64,000 nucleotides of DNA from Clostridiaceae bacterium (lineage in GTDB: Bacteria > Bacillota > Clostridia > Peptostreptococcales > Natronincolaceae): positions 1 through 64,000 of the forward strand of contig JAHDLO010000005.1 in NCBI GenBank assembly GCA_018432235.1, given 5' to 3'. Under the pieces are notes generated by a model. It was not told the DNA's origin. It ran no database searches and saw only the letters and a list, made by a program, of their open reading frames with translations. The number at the start of each line of letters is the position of its first letter. Within the stretch, counting starts at the first letter, position 1. Both the position numbers and the translations under genes were made by a program. Shown here in pieces: positions 44,936 to 53,684 of this stretch.

Positions 44936-46462
44936 ATGTCAAGTGGTGTAAGATATTTAATTGTATTTTTCTCATTAGGGATGATCCTAGTATCATTCTT
45001 GATAGGGTGGAGTGCAAAGAAAAAGGCGTCGGACGTACAGTCATTTTTCGGCGGCACTGCCTTGTTTGGGCCTGTGACCGTTGGTCTTTCCACAGTTGCA
45101 GCAGTTGCCAGTGCCTTTGCGGTGGTAGGTGTACCGGGATTGGTCTATGGGGCCGGTAATACCATGAATCTCTGGATGCTATCCTCCTGTGCCTTTGCAA
45201 TGGCGTATTTTGCAGTTGGGAAAAAGATTAGGGCCATGGCGGAGGTAGGGCCAATAGCAAGCCTTGGCGATATTTCTGATTTAAGATTCAACAACCATAG
45301 AGGAATTAAAGCAATACTATCAATCGTACTTTTTATGGGGGCAATAGCATACCTGGCATCACAGATTAGTGCCTGCACTGCCTTGTTTGCTCACCTTTTA
45401 GGCTGGAATCCGTATGTAGCCGGTTTCTTTATCTTCGGCATACTCACCCTATATACCGCCATCAGTGGAGAGGTTGGAGGCGTAATGACTCAAGCCTTCC
45501 AGGGCTTAATAATGGTGGTGGCAGGCATTATTATGATTGGTGCCTTCTTTATGATTACCGGAGGCTTCGCAAACGTTTTAGAAGTAGTCTCAAAGGCTGG
45601 CACCGTAACAGCTACAGTAGATGGTCAAGAGCTGGTAAAGCAGTTTACACCAAAGGCAATGGATGCATGGGGAGCCATGCCGGGTGCAATCGCTCTAACA
45701 TGGATGTTTATACCTATCCTTGGGACTATGGGGCAGCCCCAGGTGCTTACGAGAATTTATGCCTTAAAGGATCCTCGTGATATGCCCAAGCTTAGTCTCT
45801 ATGCTGGACTGGGACATTTTATCATAGGCTTTTTCGCACTAACCATGGGTTATGGCGCACTGTACTTGGTGGGCAAAGGCCTGATACCTCCTCTTGCCAA
45901 TAACGACAATGCCATATTTGCAGTAGCAGATTATGTCGGTGTAGTAGCACAGCTGTTTGTGTACGCAGCAATTTTGGCGGCATCAATGTCTACCGCCAGC
46001 ATGTTTCTGACGCTATCCTCAAATATTATATCCAGAGATTTACCAACAGCACTGGGGCTGAAGCTGGAGGGCTCTAAGCAAATGAATATATCAAGGGCTA
46101 CCACCTTTATCATAGGGTCAATTGCCATCATTTTTGCATTAACCAGCGGCGAAGCAGTAGCAATATTGGGCACCTTTGGATGGGGAACCCTTATGTCCGC
46201 TACCTTCCCCGTATTTATTATAGGACTTGCTTGGAAAAAAGCCAGCTCACAGGGGGTTATGGCAGGACTGACGGTTGCATTGGTCCTTAATATTACATCA
46301 TTGCTACTCAATAGGTCCGGGTTTAGCTGGCCAGGCGGACTGCCATGGTATGTCAACGTCATTACAGCTGCTATTTTAGTGACGGTTGTGGTATCGTTGT
46401 TTACAAAAGGCGCGGCAGACGAAGAAATTGATCCAAGGGTTGATGCGGTTATTGATCTATAA
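44936..46462 (+). CDS. Sodium:solute symporter (SSS family)
   Basis: The 508-residue protein has about 13 membrane segments with the SSS layout, including GLSTVAAVASAFAVVGVPGL and the later ASMSTASMFLTLSSNIISRD block. It probably takes up an organic acid or related solute with Na+. The substrate is unknown. It shares a sigma-54 promoter with the small membrane protein and the flavoprotein gene, so the substrate is likely the inducer of the pathway. Confidence 0.88.
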   Translation: MSSGVRYLIVFFSLGMILVSFLIGWSAKKKASDVQSFFGGTALFGPVTVGLSTVAAVASAFAVVGVPGLVYGAGNTMNLWMLSSCAFAMAYFAVGKKIRAMAEVGPIASLGDISDLRFNNHRGIKAILSIVLFMGAIAYLASQISACTALFAHLLGWNPYVAGFFIFGILTLYTAISGEVGGVMTQAFQGLIMVVAGIIMIGAFFMITGGFANVLEVVSKAGTVTATVDGQELVKQFTPKAMDAWGAMPGAIALTWMFIPILGTMGQPQVLTRIYALKDPRDMPKLSLYAGLGHFIIGFFALTMGYGALYLVGKGLIPPLANNDNAIFAVADYVGVVAQLFVYAAILAASMSTASMFLTLSSNIISRDLPTALGLKLEGSKQMNISRATTFIIGSIAIIFALTSGEAVAILGTFGWGTLMSATFPVFIIGLAWKKASSQGVMAGLTVALVLNITSLLLNRSGFSWPGGLPWYVNVITAAILVTVVVSLFTKGAADEEIDPRVDAVIDL

Positions 46463-46487
46463 CATCAAAGATAGGCGAGGTGATAAT

Positions 46488-47099
46488 ATGAAAATAGTAG
46501 CACTATGTGGTAGTCCCCGTCAGGGTAACACGGAGTACTATCTCAAAGAAGTCCTACAAGCATTAGCAGCAAAAAATCACGATACCCTTTTTATACCACT
46601 AAGGAATAAAGAGATTAACCAGTGCAATGGGTGCTATAAATGCGTAGAGCACAAGAAATGTGTAATAAATGACGACTTTTCAGCAGTGTTTACAGAAATG
46701 ATAGAGGCAGATTGTATATTGGCAGGCTCTCCTGTTTACAATGGCTCCATTACACCTAGACTAAAGGCTCTGCTGGATAGGGCGGGATTTTCGGCGAGAT
46801 GGATGAAAAACCAAATGTCTACAACGGATAAAAAATATAATTGGGGAGAAATGGTATTTTCACGAAAGCTCTTTGCCCCAGTCACCGTGGCAAGAAAGAC
46901 AGGTCAAACCTTTGCTTTAGCTCAGCTGGCATTATGGGCCAGTGTTAATGATTTTATTATTCTGGGCTCAAATTATTGGCCTGTTGGCACAGCCGGCGTC
47001 TCCGGTAAGGTAAATGCAGATGAAGACGCAGAGGGGGCTTCAATAATGGCACATCTTGCAGAGAATATCGATTTTCTGTTGAATAAAATTCATAACTAG
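46488..47099 (+). CDS. Iron-sulfur flavoprotein-like oxidoreductase
   Basis: The 203-residue flavodoxin-fold protein starts MKIVALCGSPRQGNTEYYL, an FMN-binding loop. It has the compact motif CNGCYKCVEHKKC (cysteines 46, 49, 52, 58), matching the C-x2-C-x2-C-x(4-7)-C cluster motif of Isf proteins. It transfers electrons in anaerobes. ATG 46488 follows GCGAGGTG. A longer frame lies inside the symporter gene. It may be the redox step of the sigma-54 pathway. Confidence 0.85.
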   Translation: MKIVALCGSPRQGNTEYYLKEVLQALAAKNHDTLFIPLRNKEINQCNGCYKCVEHKKCVINDDFSAVFTEMIEADCILAGSPVYNGSITPRLKALLDRAGFSARWMKNQMSTTDKKYNWGEMVFSRKLFAPVTVARKTGQTFALAQLALWASVNDFIILGSNYWPVGTAGVSGKVNADEDAEGASIMAHLAENIDFLLNKIHN

Positions 47100-47220
47100 T
47101 GACCTCTCGCATCATACAGAGCTAACTTAATGATTTCTCTGAATTTTTACTATTTCTCTAGTCTTAACCTAAGCGTTGGCTGCCACAAGATAGGATATCT
47201 ATTATACGAGGAGGATAGAC

Positions 47221-47646
47221 ATGAATAATAAAACCATAGATGAATTAAGCATAGGAGATAGAGCCTTTTTTGAAAAGACAGTAACAGAGGCAGATGTATG
47301 TCTTTTTGCAGGGATTAGCGGTGACATGAATCCTGCCCATATCAATCAAACCGCCGCGGAAAACTCCTTATTCAAAGGGAGGATAGCTCACGGAATGCTT
47401 TCAGCCTCACTCATATCAACCGTCCTAGGCATGTATCTTCCGGGACCTGGAACGATATATCTCAGTCAGGACTTAAGATTTACATACCCAGTAAAAATTA
47501 ACGACACGATTAAGGCGGAAGCGGAGATCATAGCACTAGATAGAGAAAAATGCCTTGCCATACTAAAAACAACCTGCAGGAATCAAAATGGAAAGGTAGT
47601 AATAGAGGGAAAGGCGACGGTTAAGCCGCCTAAGACAAAGCTATAA
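47221..47646 (+). CDS. MaoC-like (R)-specific enoyl-CoA hydratase
   Basis: The 141-residue hot-dog protein has the hydratase motif with Asp and His in SGDMNPAHINQTAA, followed by GRIAHGMLSASLIS. It reversibly hydrates enoyl-CoA esters to (R)-3-hydroxyacyl-CoA. It follows the flavoprotein gene by about 120 bases with a GAGGAGG site, and no separate strong promoter is evident. It may belong to the same pathway. Confidence 0.85.
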   Translation: MNNKTIDELSIGDRAFFEKTVTEADVCLFAGISGDMNPAHINQTAAENSLFKGRIAHGMLSASLISTVLGMYLPGPGTIYLSQDLRFTYPVKINDTIKAEAEIIALDREKCLAILKTTCRNQNGKVVIEGKATVKPPKTKL

Positions 47647-47655
47647 ATCCAATAA

Positions 47656-47690
47656 AGAGGGGGCTTCAGATAAATTCTGCAGTCCCCTTT
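47656..47690. terminator. Terminator between the hydratase and kinase genes
   Basis: AGAGGGGGCT (47656-47665) pairs with AGTCCCCTTT (47681-47690) with G-U pairs, enclosing a CAGA/TCTG hairpin. It lies between converging genes. T tracts are weak on both strands. Confidence 0.5.
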
Positions 47691-47693
47691 GAT

Positions 47694-49706
47694 TTAAGTA
47701 TAGATATCGGAAAACTCAATGCTTATTCTTTCGATTCTGCCTTCACTGATATTTTGATGAGTATGCTGCACCTCATTATCTGGCAGCATCCTTATAGGAA
47801 GCCGTACAATAAATTCACTGCCCTGATCTGGCTCACTGTATACACTAATTTGGCCATCATGCAATTCCACCAGAGATTTTACTAAAGAGAGTCCGATGCC
47901 GCTGCCATTAAAATTTTTAATAAGTGATTCATTTAGCTGCTTGTATCTTTGAAATACTGTTTCCTGCTTTTCATGCGGTATGCCGACGCCTGTGTCCCTT
48001 ACGGAAATACAGATTATATCCCTCTGATGGTTGATATTAACGAAAATTGAGCCGCCCTTTTGAGTGAATTTAACGGCATTAGAAAGCAGGTTTAGTATAA
48101 TCCTTTCTATTTTATCGGGATCACATGCAATAATCAGCTCCTCGATATCAGTATCAAATTGCAGATGTATGGATCTGTGCTCGATGTATCCCGCCACCGA
48201 TAGGGCAATATCTTCAACGAGGTTGACAATATCATAATTTTGGAGATTAAGCTGGAAGAAGCCAGAGTCTATTTTTGAGAGATCTATAGAATTGTTCACC
48301 AATCGCAGAAGTCGGTAGCTATTTTGCTTAGTGATATGTAAATATTTGTTAATGACTTTGAGGTCATTACAATTCAGCTGATCCCTTACATATAGCTCCA
48401 TAAGCTGCAGTGTGGCAAATATAACATTGATAGGGGTTCTGAGCTCGTGAGATATATTTGAGAAGAGCTCTGTTTTAAACTGATCAGTTTTTATAACGTC
48501 CTCCAGTAGCCTTTTCTTTTCTAGAAAGTCCTCCTCCAGCATCTCGGCTTTTTTTCTGTCAGTGATATCCCTAAGGATAATTTGCACTGCCATATCCCCC
48601 TTATTTGGAAAGGCAATATTAGTTATTTCAACATCTACAGAGCTCCCATCGACAGCAACTATTCTTTCAGTCAGCAATCTTGAGGCCTCAGCTTCACCAG
48701 ACTCCACCTCGTCAAGCCTGCCCATGATATATTCTCTAGCATCTACACAGATAAAGTCCTGAAGGGATCTGCCGATAAGCAGTTCAGGAGAGTCAAGCTT
48801 TACCAGCCTTGCGGCCGAATTGTTGGCATATATTATTTTCCCTTTATAATGAACTGCTATTGCATAGGGAGAGTATTCTGCCAATTGACGGTATCTCTCT
48901 TCACTTTCCTTAAGCTTAATAAAGTCGGCCCTTTTGTCGCTTAAGTCCCTGGCTATTGATAAAACCATTCGTTCATTTCCCATTACAATCATGTGACTAC
49001 TGACTTCAACTGGAATTTCACCAGAATTTTTGCATCGGTGAGTGGTCTCAATCGTGCAATGTCCAGTGATAAGAAGTCTATTAATAATTTCCATAAAGCC
49101 CTCTTGAGAATTCAAAATATTAATGTCGAGGGGAGTCATACGCATAAATTCCTCTTCGGTAAAGCCCAACCTTCTGCAGGCGGTATCGTTGACCTCAATG
49201 TATTTGTCAGGCAGGTTTTCGTTGTTTAGCCGATATAAAAAGATAGAGTCATTGGCATTTTGGAAAAGGCTACTGAGCTTTTTCTCACTCTTCTCAAGTC
49301 TTGTGCTATAGCTTTGCAGCCTCGATCCCTGCAGACCCATAATGAGTAGGGTACCGATCAATGCGGCAGAATTACAAAGAATGGCAAATATATTGAAATA
49401 TCTATAGGGATAAAGGCCCTCGGGTAATGCATAATAGTAGATCGTATATAAAATTGCCAATGATGCATTTATTATGCCATTTTTAATCCCGAATTTTAAT
49501 ATACAATACATTAGCATTATTGTTAACAGGCCTGATGTGTTGGGTAGTGGGTAAAAGCTGCGGGAAAATCCCTCCAGTGCTATGATTAGCACTAGCATCG
49601 GTAGTATGGCCTTACCTTTGCGTAGGTTGGTTAGTCCTGTAATAATCACTTGGGTATTAGTGCTGTAGGAATGCATATTATCTGGATTGCCCTTATTATA
49701 TTGCAT
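47694..49706 (-). CDS. Membrane-bound PAS sensor histidine kinase
   Basis: The 670-residue protein has several N-terminal membrane segments (about 35-125) and two PAS domains (about 145-260 and 275-390). A HisKA domain with NISHELRTPINV follows, then an ATPase with N box NLLSNAVKFT and G box DTGVGIPHEK. No response-regulator gene is adjacent, so its partner is elsewhere. The signal is unknown. GGGGA precedes the ATG on the minus strand. Confidence 0.9.
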   Translation of the reverse strand: MQYNKGNPDNMHSYSTNTQVIITGLTNLRKGKAILPMLVLIIALEGFSRSFYPLPNTSGLLTIMLMYCILKFGIKNGIINASLAILYTIYYYALPEGLYPYRYFNIFAILCNSAALIGTLLIMGLQGSRLQSYSTRLEKSEKKLSSLFQNANDSIFLYRLNNENLPDKYIEVNDTACRRLGFTEEEFMRMTPLDINILNSQEGFMEIINRLLITGHCTIETTHRCKNSGEIPVEVSSHMIVMGNERMVLSIARDLSDKRADFIKLKESEERYRQLAEYSPYAIAVHYKGKIIYANNSAARLVKLDSPELLIGRSLQDFICVDAREYIMGRLDEVESGEAEASRLLTERIVAVDGSSVDVEITNIAFPNKGDMAVQIILRDITDRKKAEMLEEDFLEKKRLLEDVIKTDQFKTELFSNISHELRTPINVIFATLQLMELYVRDQLNCNDLKVINKYLHITKQNSYRLLRLVNNSIDLSKIDSGFFQLNLQNYDIVNLVEDIALSVAGYIEHRSIHLQFDTDIEELIIACDPDKIERIILNLLSNAVKFTQKGGSIFVNINHQRDIICISVRDTGVGIPHEKQETVFQRYKQLNESLIKNFNGSGIGLSLVKSLVELHDGQISVYSEPDQGSEFIVRLPIRMLPDNEVQHTHQNISEGRIERISIEFSDIYT

Positions 49707-50186
49707 ATTCTATTCCCCATTTCATTATTATTTTCATACGCTAAATGATTTACATGACATATATACCGAATGTTACTTTGACAATTCGCTACAGTGCCGT
49801 AAGCTTCCTGCATAAAAATGAGAAAAGTTGTCGACTTATTTCCTTATATTTCCTAAATATATGCTGTGGTAATGAAAAAAATGTAAAGAAAAACTAATAA
49901 TTGTCATTTTATAGTTTTATGGGCCTATGCTCGTCAATTAGTTTAACATATCGACATATAATTTGGACTTAAAGGGGCAAGTTAATGATGAAGTTAATTT
50001 TCTAAAAAAGTTAAAGTAAATAAGGCGCATTTTACATTAAGAAATACATTAACTTACCATCATAAACTATAAAAAAACAACCTGATAAGAAATAGTCAAA
50101 TTTTATGGGGAAAAAATAGAGGATATAGATTTACAAAGCTAGAATTAATTCTATATCAGAGAATAGGGCATAAAGGAGGCAACAGA
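49707..50186. other. Non-coding gap between the kinase and folD
   Basis: This 480-base A+T-rich stretch has no gene. It contains nested inverted repeats at 49911-50073 and a GAATTAATTC dyad near 50142-50151. A TTTACA (50130) with TATATC (50152) is a weak promoter guess for folD. Confidence 0.45.
49911..50073. repeat. Nested inverted repeats
   Basis: TATAGTTTTATG (49911-49922) mirrors CATAAACTATA (50061-50071) with one extra base. Inside, AAGTTAATG (49979-49987) mirrors CATTAACTT (50047-50055). The arrangement could fold into a large cruciform or RNA, or be a degraded fold-back element. Confidence 0.4.
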
Positions 50187-51041
50187 ATGTCAGAGGTGTT
50201 AAATGGGAGGCCCGTGGTCGCCGCTATACAGCAGGGTATTAAGCTTGAGGTACAGCAAATGAAGGACAAGGGGATTATCCCTACGATGGGCATAATTAGA
50301 GTAGGCAACCGACCTGAGGATATCGCCTATGAAAATAGTATTTTAAAGCACTGTGAAGGTGTAGGGGTAATGACTGAGCTCTTTCTTTTGGAGGAAGATA
50401 TCGATATGACGGCATTTGTTCCCTTTGTTAAGGAAATTAATGAGAATAGCAGCATTCATGGCATATTGCTGTTCAGGCCATTGCCTCCTCAGCTGGATAT
50501 TGAAGTCATCAAGCATTTAATCTCTCCAATTAAGGATATTGATTGCATGAACCCAATAAGCTTAGGTAGGGTGTTTGAAGGGATGCAGGAGGGCTTTGCT
50601 CCCTGTACACCGAAGGCAGTTATGGAAATATTGAAGTACTATGAGGTGCCGCTTGTTGGTGCAAATGCCGTAATCATCAACAGTAGCTCTGTAGTCGGAA
50701 GACCATTGGGGATGCTGATGCTGGATCAAAAAGCCACTATCACGCTTTGTCACTCCAAGACACGAAATCTGTCCGACGTGGCGGCAAACGCAGACATTGT
50801 AGTAACAGCAGTAGGTAAGCCTCAGTTTTTTGGCTTGGAGTACTTCAATGAGAATGCCATTGTGATTGATGTAGGAATTAATGAATGTGAGGATGGCGGG
50901 ATTTGCGGCGATGTTAATTATGATCAAGTCTCGCAAAAGGTTAGGGGGTTATCACCTGTTCCAGGTGGTGTCGGGGCAGTAACAACCTCAATACTTGTAA
51001 GACATGTTATAGAAGCATGTAAAAAGCAGTTTAAGCTATAG
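50187..51041 (+). CDS. folD: Methylenetetrahydrofolate dehydrogenase FolD, cyclohydrolase residues lost
   Basis: The 284-residue protein has the FolD layout with VVGRPLGMLM and PVPGGVGAVTT. FolD usually oxidises methylene-THF and hydrolyses methenyl-THF. Compared with E. coli, the catalytic Lys54 position is Ile52 (AYENSILKHC) and the Gln98 position is Phe96 (GILLFRPLP). Asp121 is kept (KDIDCMNP). It is probably a dehydrogenase only, with cyclohydrolase supplied by a separate FchA-type enzyme, as known in some clostridia. Confidence 0.9.
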   Translation: MSEVLNGRPVVAAIQQGIKLEVQQMKDKGIIPTMGIIRVGNRPEDIAYENSILKHCEGVGVMTELFLLEEDIDMTAFVPFVKEINENSSIHGILLFRPLPPQLDIEVIKHLISPIKDIDCMNPISLGRVFEGMQEGFAPCTPKAVMEILKYYEVPLVGANAVIINSSSVVGRPLGMLMLDQKATITLCHSKTRNLSDVAANADIVVTAVGKPQFFGLEYFNENAIVIDVGINECEDGGICGDVNYDQVSQKVRGLSPVPGGVGAVTTSILVRHVIEACKKQFKL

Positions 51042-51390
51042 AAAGGGCAGGCCAAGCGCTTGCTTTTTTCTTTTTTGATAGAAAAGATCAATTGTCGATG
51101 AAGGGGCTGTTCTCTAAAGGTATCGATGAAATTACAATTATTTATCTTAAAGGAAATATAGACAAACATCATTCCCCACCTAAACTCATATGTTGATATA
51201 AGGTTAAAAAAGCCGGTGTCTCAATGCAATCAATCGGAAGTATATCCCCTGAAGAAGGACTTGATAGGACAAGGCAGAGAATAAAGACAATGATACCGCT
51301 TCGAAGCGCTTGCCTACAGATATTTTATAAGGGAGAGAGTAAGACTGGTTGATGCTTGGAGACAGGTGTTCCGAAGGGAGAATGAGGAAG
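51042..51390 (+). other. Gap between folD and asnB
   Basis: This stretch of about 350 bases holds the folD terminator. I see no T-box motif, riboswitch core or convincing promoter, although an asnB leader would be expected somewhere here. Confidence 0.4.
51047..51076 (+). terminator. Terminator after folD
   Basis: GCAGGC (51047-51052) pairs with GCTTGC (51058-51063) with one G-U over a 5-base loop. TTTTTTCTTTTTT follows directly. Confidence 0.8.
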
Positions 51391-53238
51391 ATGTGTGGAA
51401 TTGTAGGTTGGGTAAACTATGAGGTGAATTTGCAGGATAAGTCAAAAATTATGAAAAAGATGACAGATACCCTCTCAAAAAGGGGCCCCGATGCCGAAGG
51501 CTATTACTTTAATACAAATGCAGCCTTTGGGCATCGACGATTGATTGTAGTTGACCCTGAAGGTGGAGGCCAACCGATGACAAAGCGTTTGGGGGATTTT
51601 GAATATACGATTATATATAACGGAGAGCTTTATAACACTGAGGATCTCAGAAATAAGCTACTGGAAAAGGGCTATGAATTTGAGGGCTATTCAGATACAG
51701 AGGTACTACTGACGGCCTACATAGAATGGGGTCCTGATTGTGTAGAGGAGCTAAATGGTATATTTGCCTTTGGCATATTAGATGAAAAGGAAGGCCGTTT
51801 GTTTATGGCAAGGGATAGACTGGGCGTTAAGCCTCTGTTCTATGCCTTAAGGGGAAATAGCTTTGTTTTTGCTTCTGAATTAAAGGCGCTGCTTTCACAT
51901 CCAGACATAGAAGCAGTCATTTCAGAGGAGGGCATAATGGAAATATTCGGATTAGGACCTGCCCGTTCACCGGCAAATGGTGTTTTTAAAGGCATTAAGG
52001 AATTGCCTCCGGGGTATTGCCTTATCTATAATGAATATGACGGCATTAGGATAAGAGAATACTGGAAGCTGGTAAGCAAGCCCCATGAAGAGGATCTAGA
52101 AACTACTGTGGCGCATACCAGGAGCCTTGTATTGGATGCGGTAGTGAGGCAGCTGGTGTCGGATGTGCCAGTATGCACCTTCCTATCAGGGGGACTGGAC
52201 TCCAGTGCCATATCTGCTATTGCAGCCAACCATTTTAGAGAAGCGGGAAAGGGAACACTGGAAACCTACTCAATAGATTATGTGGATAATGATCTTTTTT
52301 TTAAGCCCACAGAATATCAGCCGGATGCAGACCACGTATGGGTTAAAAAGATGTGTCAGCATATAGGCTCCAGCCATAATCGCATATTGATAGATACACC
52401 ACAGCTGCTGGCGGCATTGGAGGATGCTGTAACAGCAAATGATTTGCCCGGTATGGCGGATGTGGATTCCTCTTTGTATCTCTTCTGTAGAGCTGTAAAG
52501 GAAAAATCAACTGTGGCCCTTTCTGGAGAGTGCGCAGATGAAATTTTTGGCGGGTATCCTTGGTTTAGGCGTTCAGAGGATATTTCAGCCAATACCTTCC
52601 CTTGGTCCAAGGCCACTGCAGAAAGAAGCCGATTACTGAAGGGGGAACTGTCTGGGCTACCCATTGAAGCATATGTAGCCTCACGGTATGAGGAGGCCCT
52701 TAGGGAGGTGCCAAGGCTAGAGGGAGAGACAGAAATGCAGCATAGGATGAGGGAGCTATTTTATCTGAACTTAAAATGGTTTATGGTGACGCTATTAAAT
52801 AGAAAGGACCGTATGAGTATGGCCAATGGTCTAGAGGTAAGGGTGCCCTTTGCAGATCATAGGATTGTGGAGTATGCATGGAATATACCCTGGGAAATGA
52901 AATTCTGTGATGAAAGGGAAAAGGGATTATTAAGAAGAGCCCTAAGTGGGATATTGCCTCAAGAGGTAATAGAGAGAAAAAAGAGTCCATATCCCAAAAC
53001 CCACAACCCAGGTTATACTAAGGCATTACAGCGCCAATTAAAAATGCTGCTGTTGAAGCCCTCAACTCCGTTGCTGCAGCTCATAGATAAAAAGGCTGTA
53101 ATGGAAATAGCAGAAACTGGAGGAGCAGCCTTCGGTAAGCCATGGTTTGGTCAGCTGATGACAGGACCTCAGCTAATGGCTTACCTGATTCAGGTTAATA
53201 CATGGCTGGAGCTATATCGTATAAAAATAGAGCTATAA
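51391..53238 (+). CDS. asnB: Asparagine synthetase B (glutamine-hydrolysing)
   Basis: The 615-residue enzyme makes asparagine from aspartate, ATP and glutamine. The start at 51391 gives MCGIVGWVN, placing Cys2 as the glutaminase nucleophile after methionine removal. RRLIVVDPEGGGQPM follows. The synthetase domain has FLSGGLDSSAISA and ALSGECADEIFGGYP. Length is closest to AsnO/AsnB of Bacillus. GGGAG lies 10 bases upstream. Confidence 0.95.
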   Translation: MCGIVGWVNYEVNLQDKSKIMKKMTDTLSKRGPDAEGYYFNTNAAFGHRRLIVVDPEGGGQPMTKRLGDFEYTIIYNGELYNTEDLRNKLLEKGYEFEGYSDTEVLLTAYIEWGPDCVEELNGIFAFGILDEKEGRLFMARDRLGVKPLFYALRGNSFVFASELKALLSHPDIEAVISEEGIMEIFGLGPARSPANGVFKGIKELPPGYCLIYNEYDGIRIREYWKLVSKPHEEDLETTVAHTRSLVLDAVVRQLVSDVPVCTFLSGGLDSSAISAIAANHFREAGKGTLETYSIDYVDNDLFFKPTEYQPDADHVWVKKMCQHIGSSHNRILIDTPQLLAALEDAVTANDLPGMADVDSSLYLFCRAVKEKSTVALSGECADEIFGGYPWFRRSEDISANTFPWSKATAERSRLLKGELSGLPIEAYVASRYEEALREVPRLEGETEMQHRMRELFYLNLKWFMVTLLNRKDRMSMANGLEVRVPFADHRIVEYAWNIPWEMKFCDEREKGLLRRALSGILPQEVIERKKSPYPKTHNPGYTKALQRQLKMLLLKPSTPLLQLIDKKAVMEIAETGGAAFGKPWFGQLMTGPQLMAYLIQVNTWLELYRIKIEL

Positions 53239-53366
53239 TTAAATTTTATCTCTGTATAAATATCAATAATATTATGTTATAATACTATATATTTAATTGG
53301 AGTAGGCTTAAGGTCCTATGCGGCAGTGCTTATAACATAATGCTAATATATAGAGGTGTATAATTG

Positions 53367-53642
53367 ATGACGGGAATAAAAATTGAAAAACTTAGCTTTA
53401 AGGAGGCAAAAGAACTGGGAATAGACAGCTGGAATCGGTGGGAATGTCTTCCCAGCAGCTTCGAATGGGAATATCCTGAGGAGGAGACGGCTTATATATT
53501 TGAGGGTGAAGTTATAGTAACCATAGATAATGAAGCGCATCATTTGCATGAAAATATGCTGGTTACCTTTTCAAAGGGCTTGAAATGTCATTGGGAAGTC
53601 AAGGAAAAGATTGTAAAGGCATATACCTTTAACTTCTATTAA
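53367..53642 (+). CDS. Small cupin protein
   Basis: The 91-residue protein fits the Cupin_3 (DUF861) type, with WNRWECLPSSFEWEYPEEET, AYIFEGEVIVT and the second-motif-like GLKCHWEVKEKI. The metal-ligand histidines are not obvious. Its role is unknown. GAGGTG is 8 bases before ATG 53367, with a TTG at 53364 as alternative. TGTTATAAT (53275-53283) is a possible extended -10. Confidence 0.7.
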   Translation: MTGIKIEKLSFKEAKELGIDSWNRWECLPSSFEWEYPEEETAYIFEGEVIVTIDNEAHHLHENMLVTFSKGLKCHWEVKEKIVKAYTFNFY

Positions 53643-53653
53643 GTATAAGAAGC

Positions 53654-53684
53654 GTAGGCGCTGATCAGCTGCCTACTTTTTTTT
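53654..53684. terminator. Terminator overlapping a stop codon
   Basis: GTAGGC (53654-53659) pairs with GCCTAC (53671-53676) around the palindrome GCTGATCAGC, then eight T residues. The stop codon of the minus-strand gene lies inside the right arm, so the two converging genes share it. Confidence 0.8.

Noticed and set aside
49778..49783. TTGACA as a promoter -35
   Set aside because: No -10 hexamer lies at suitable spacing on the plus strand.
51042..51390. T-box or riboswitch in the asnB leader
   Set aside because: No T-box motif or recognised aptamer core could be found in the stretch.
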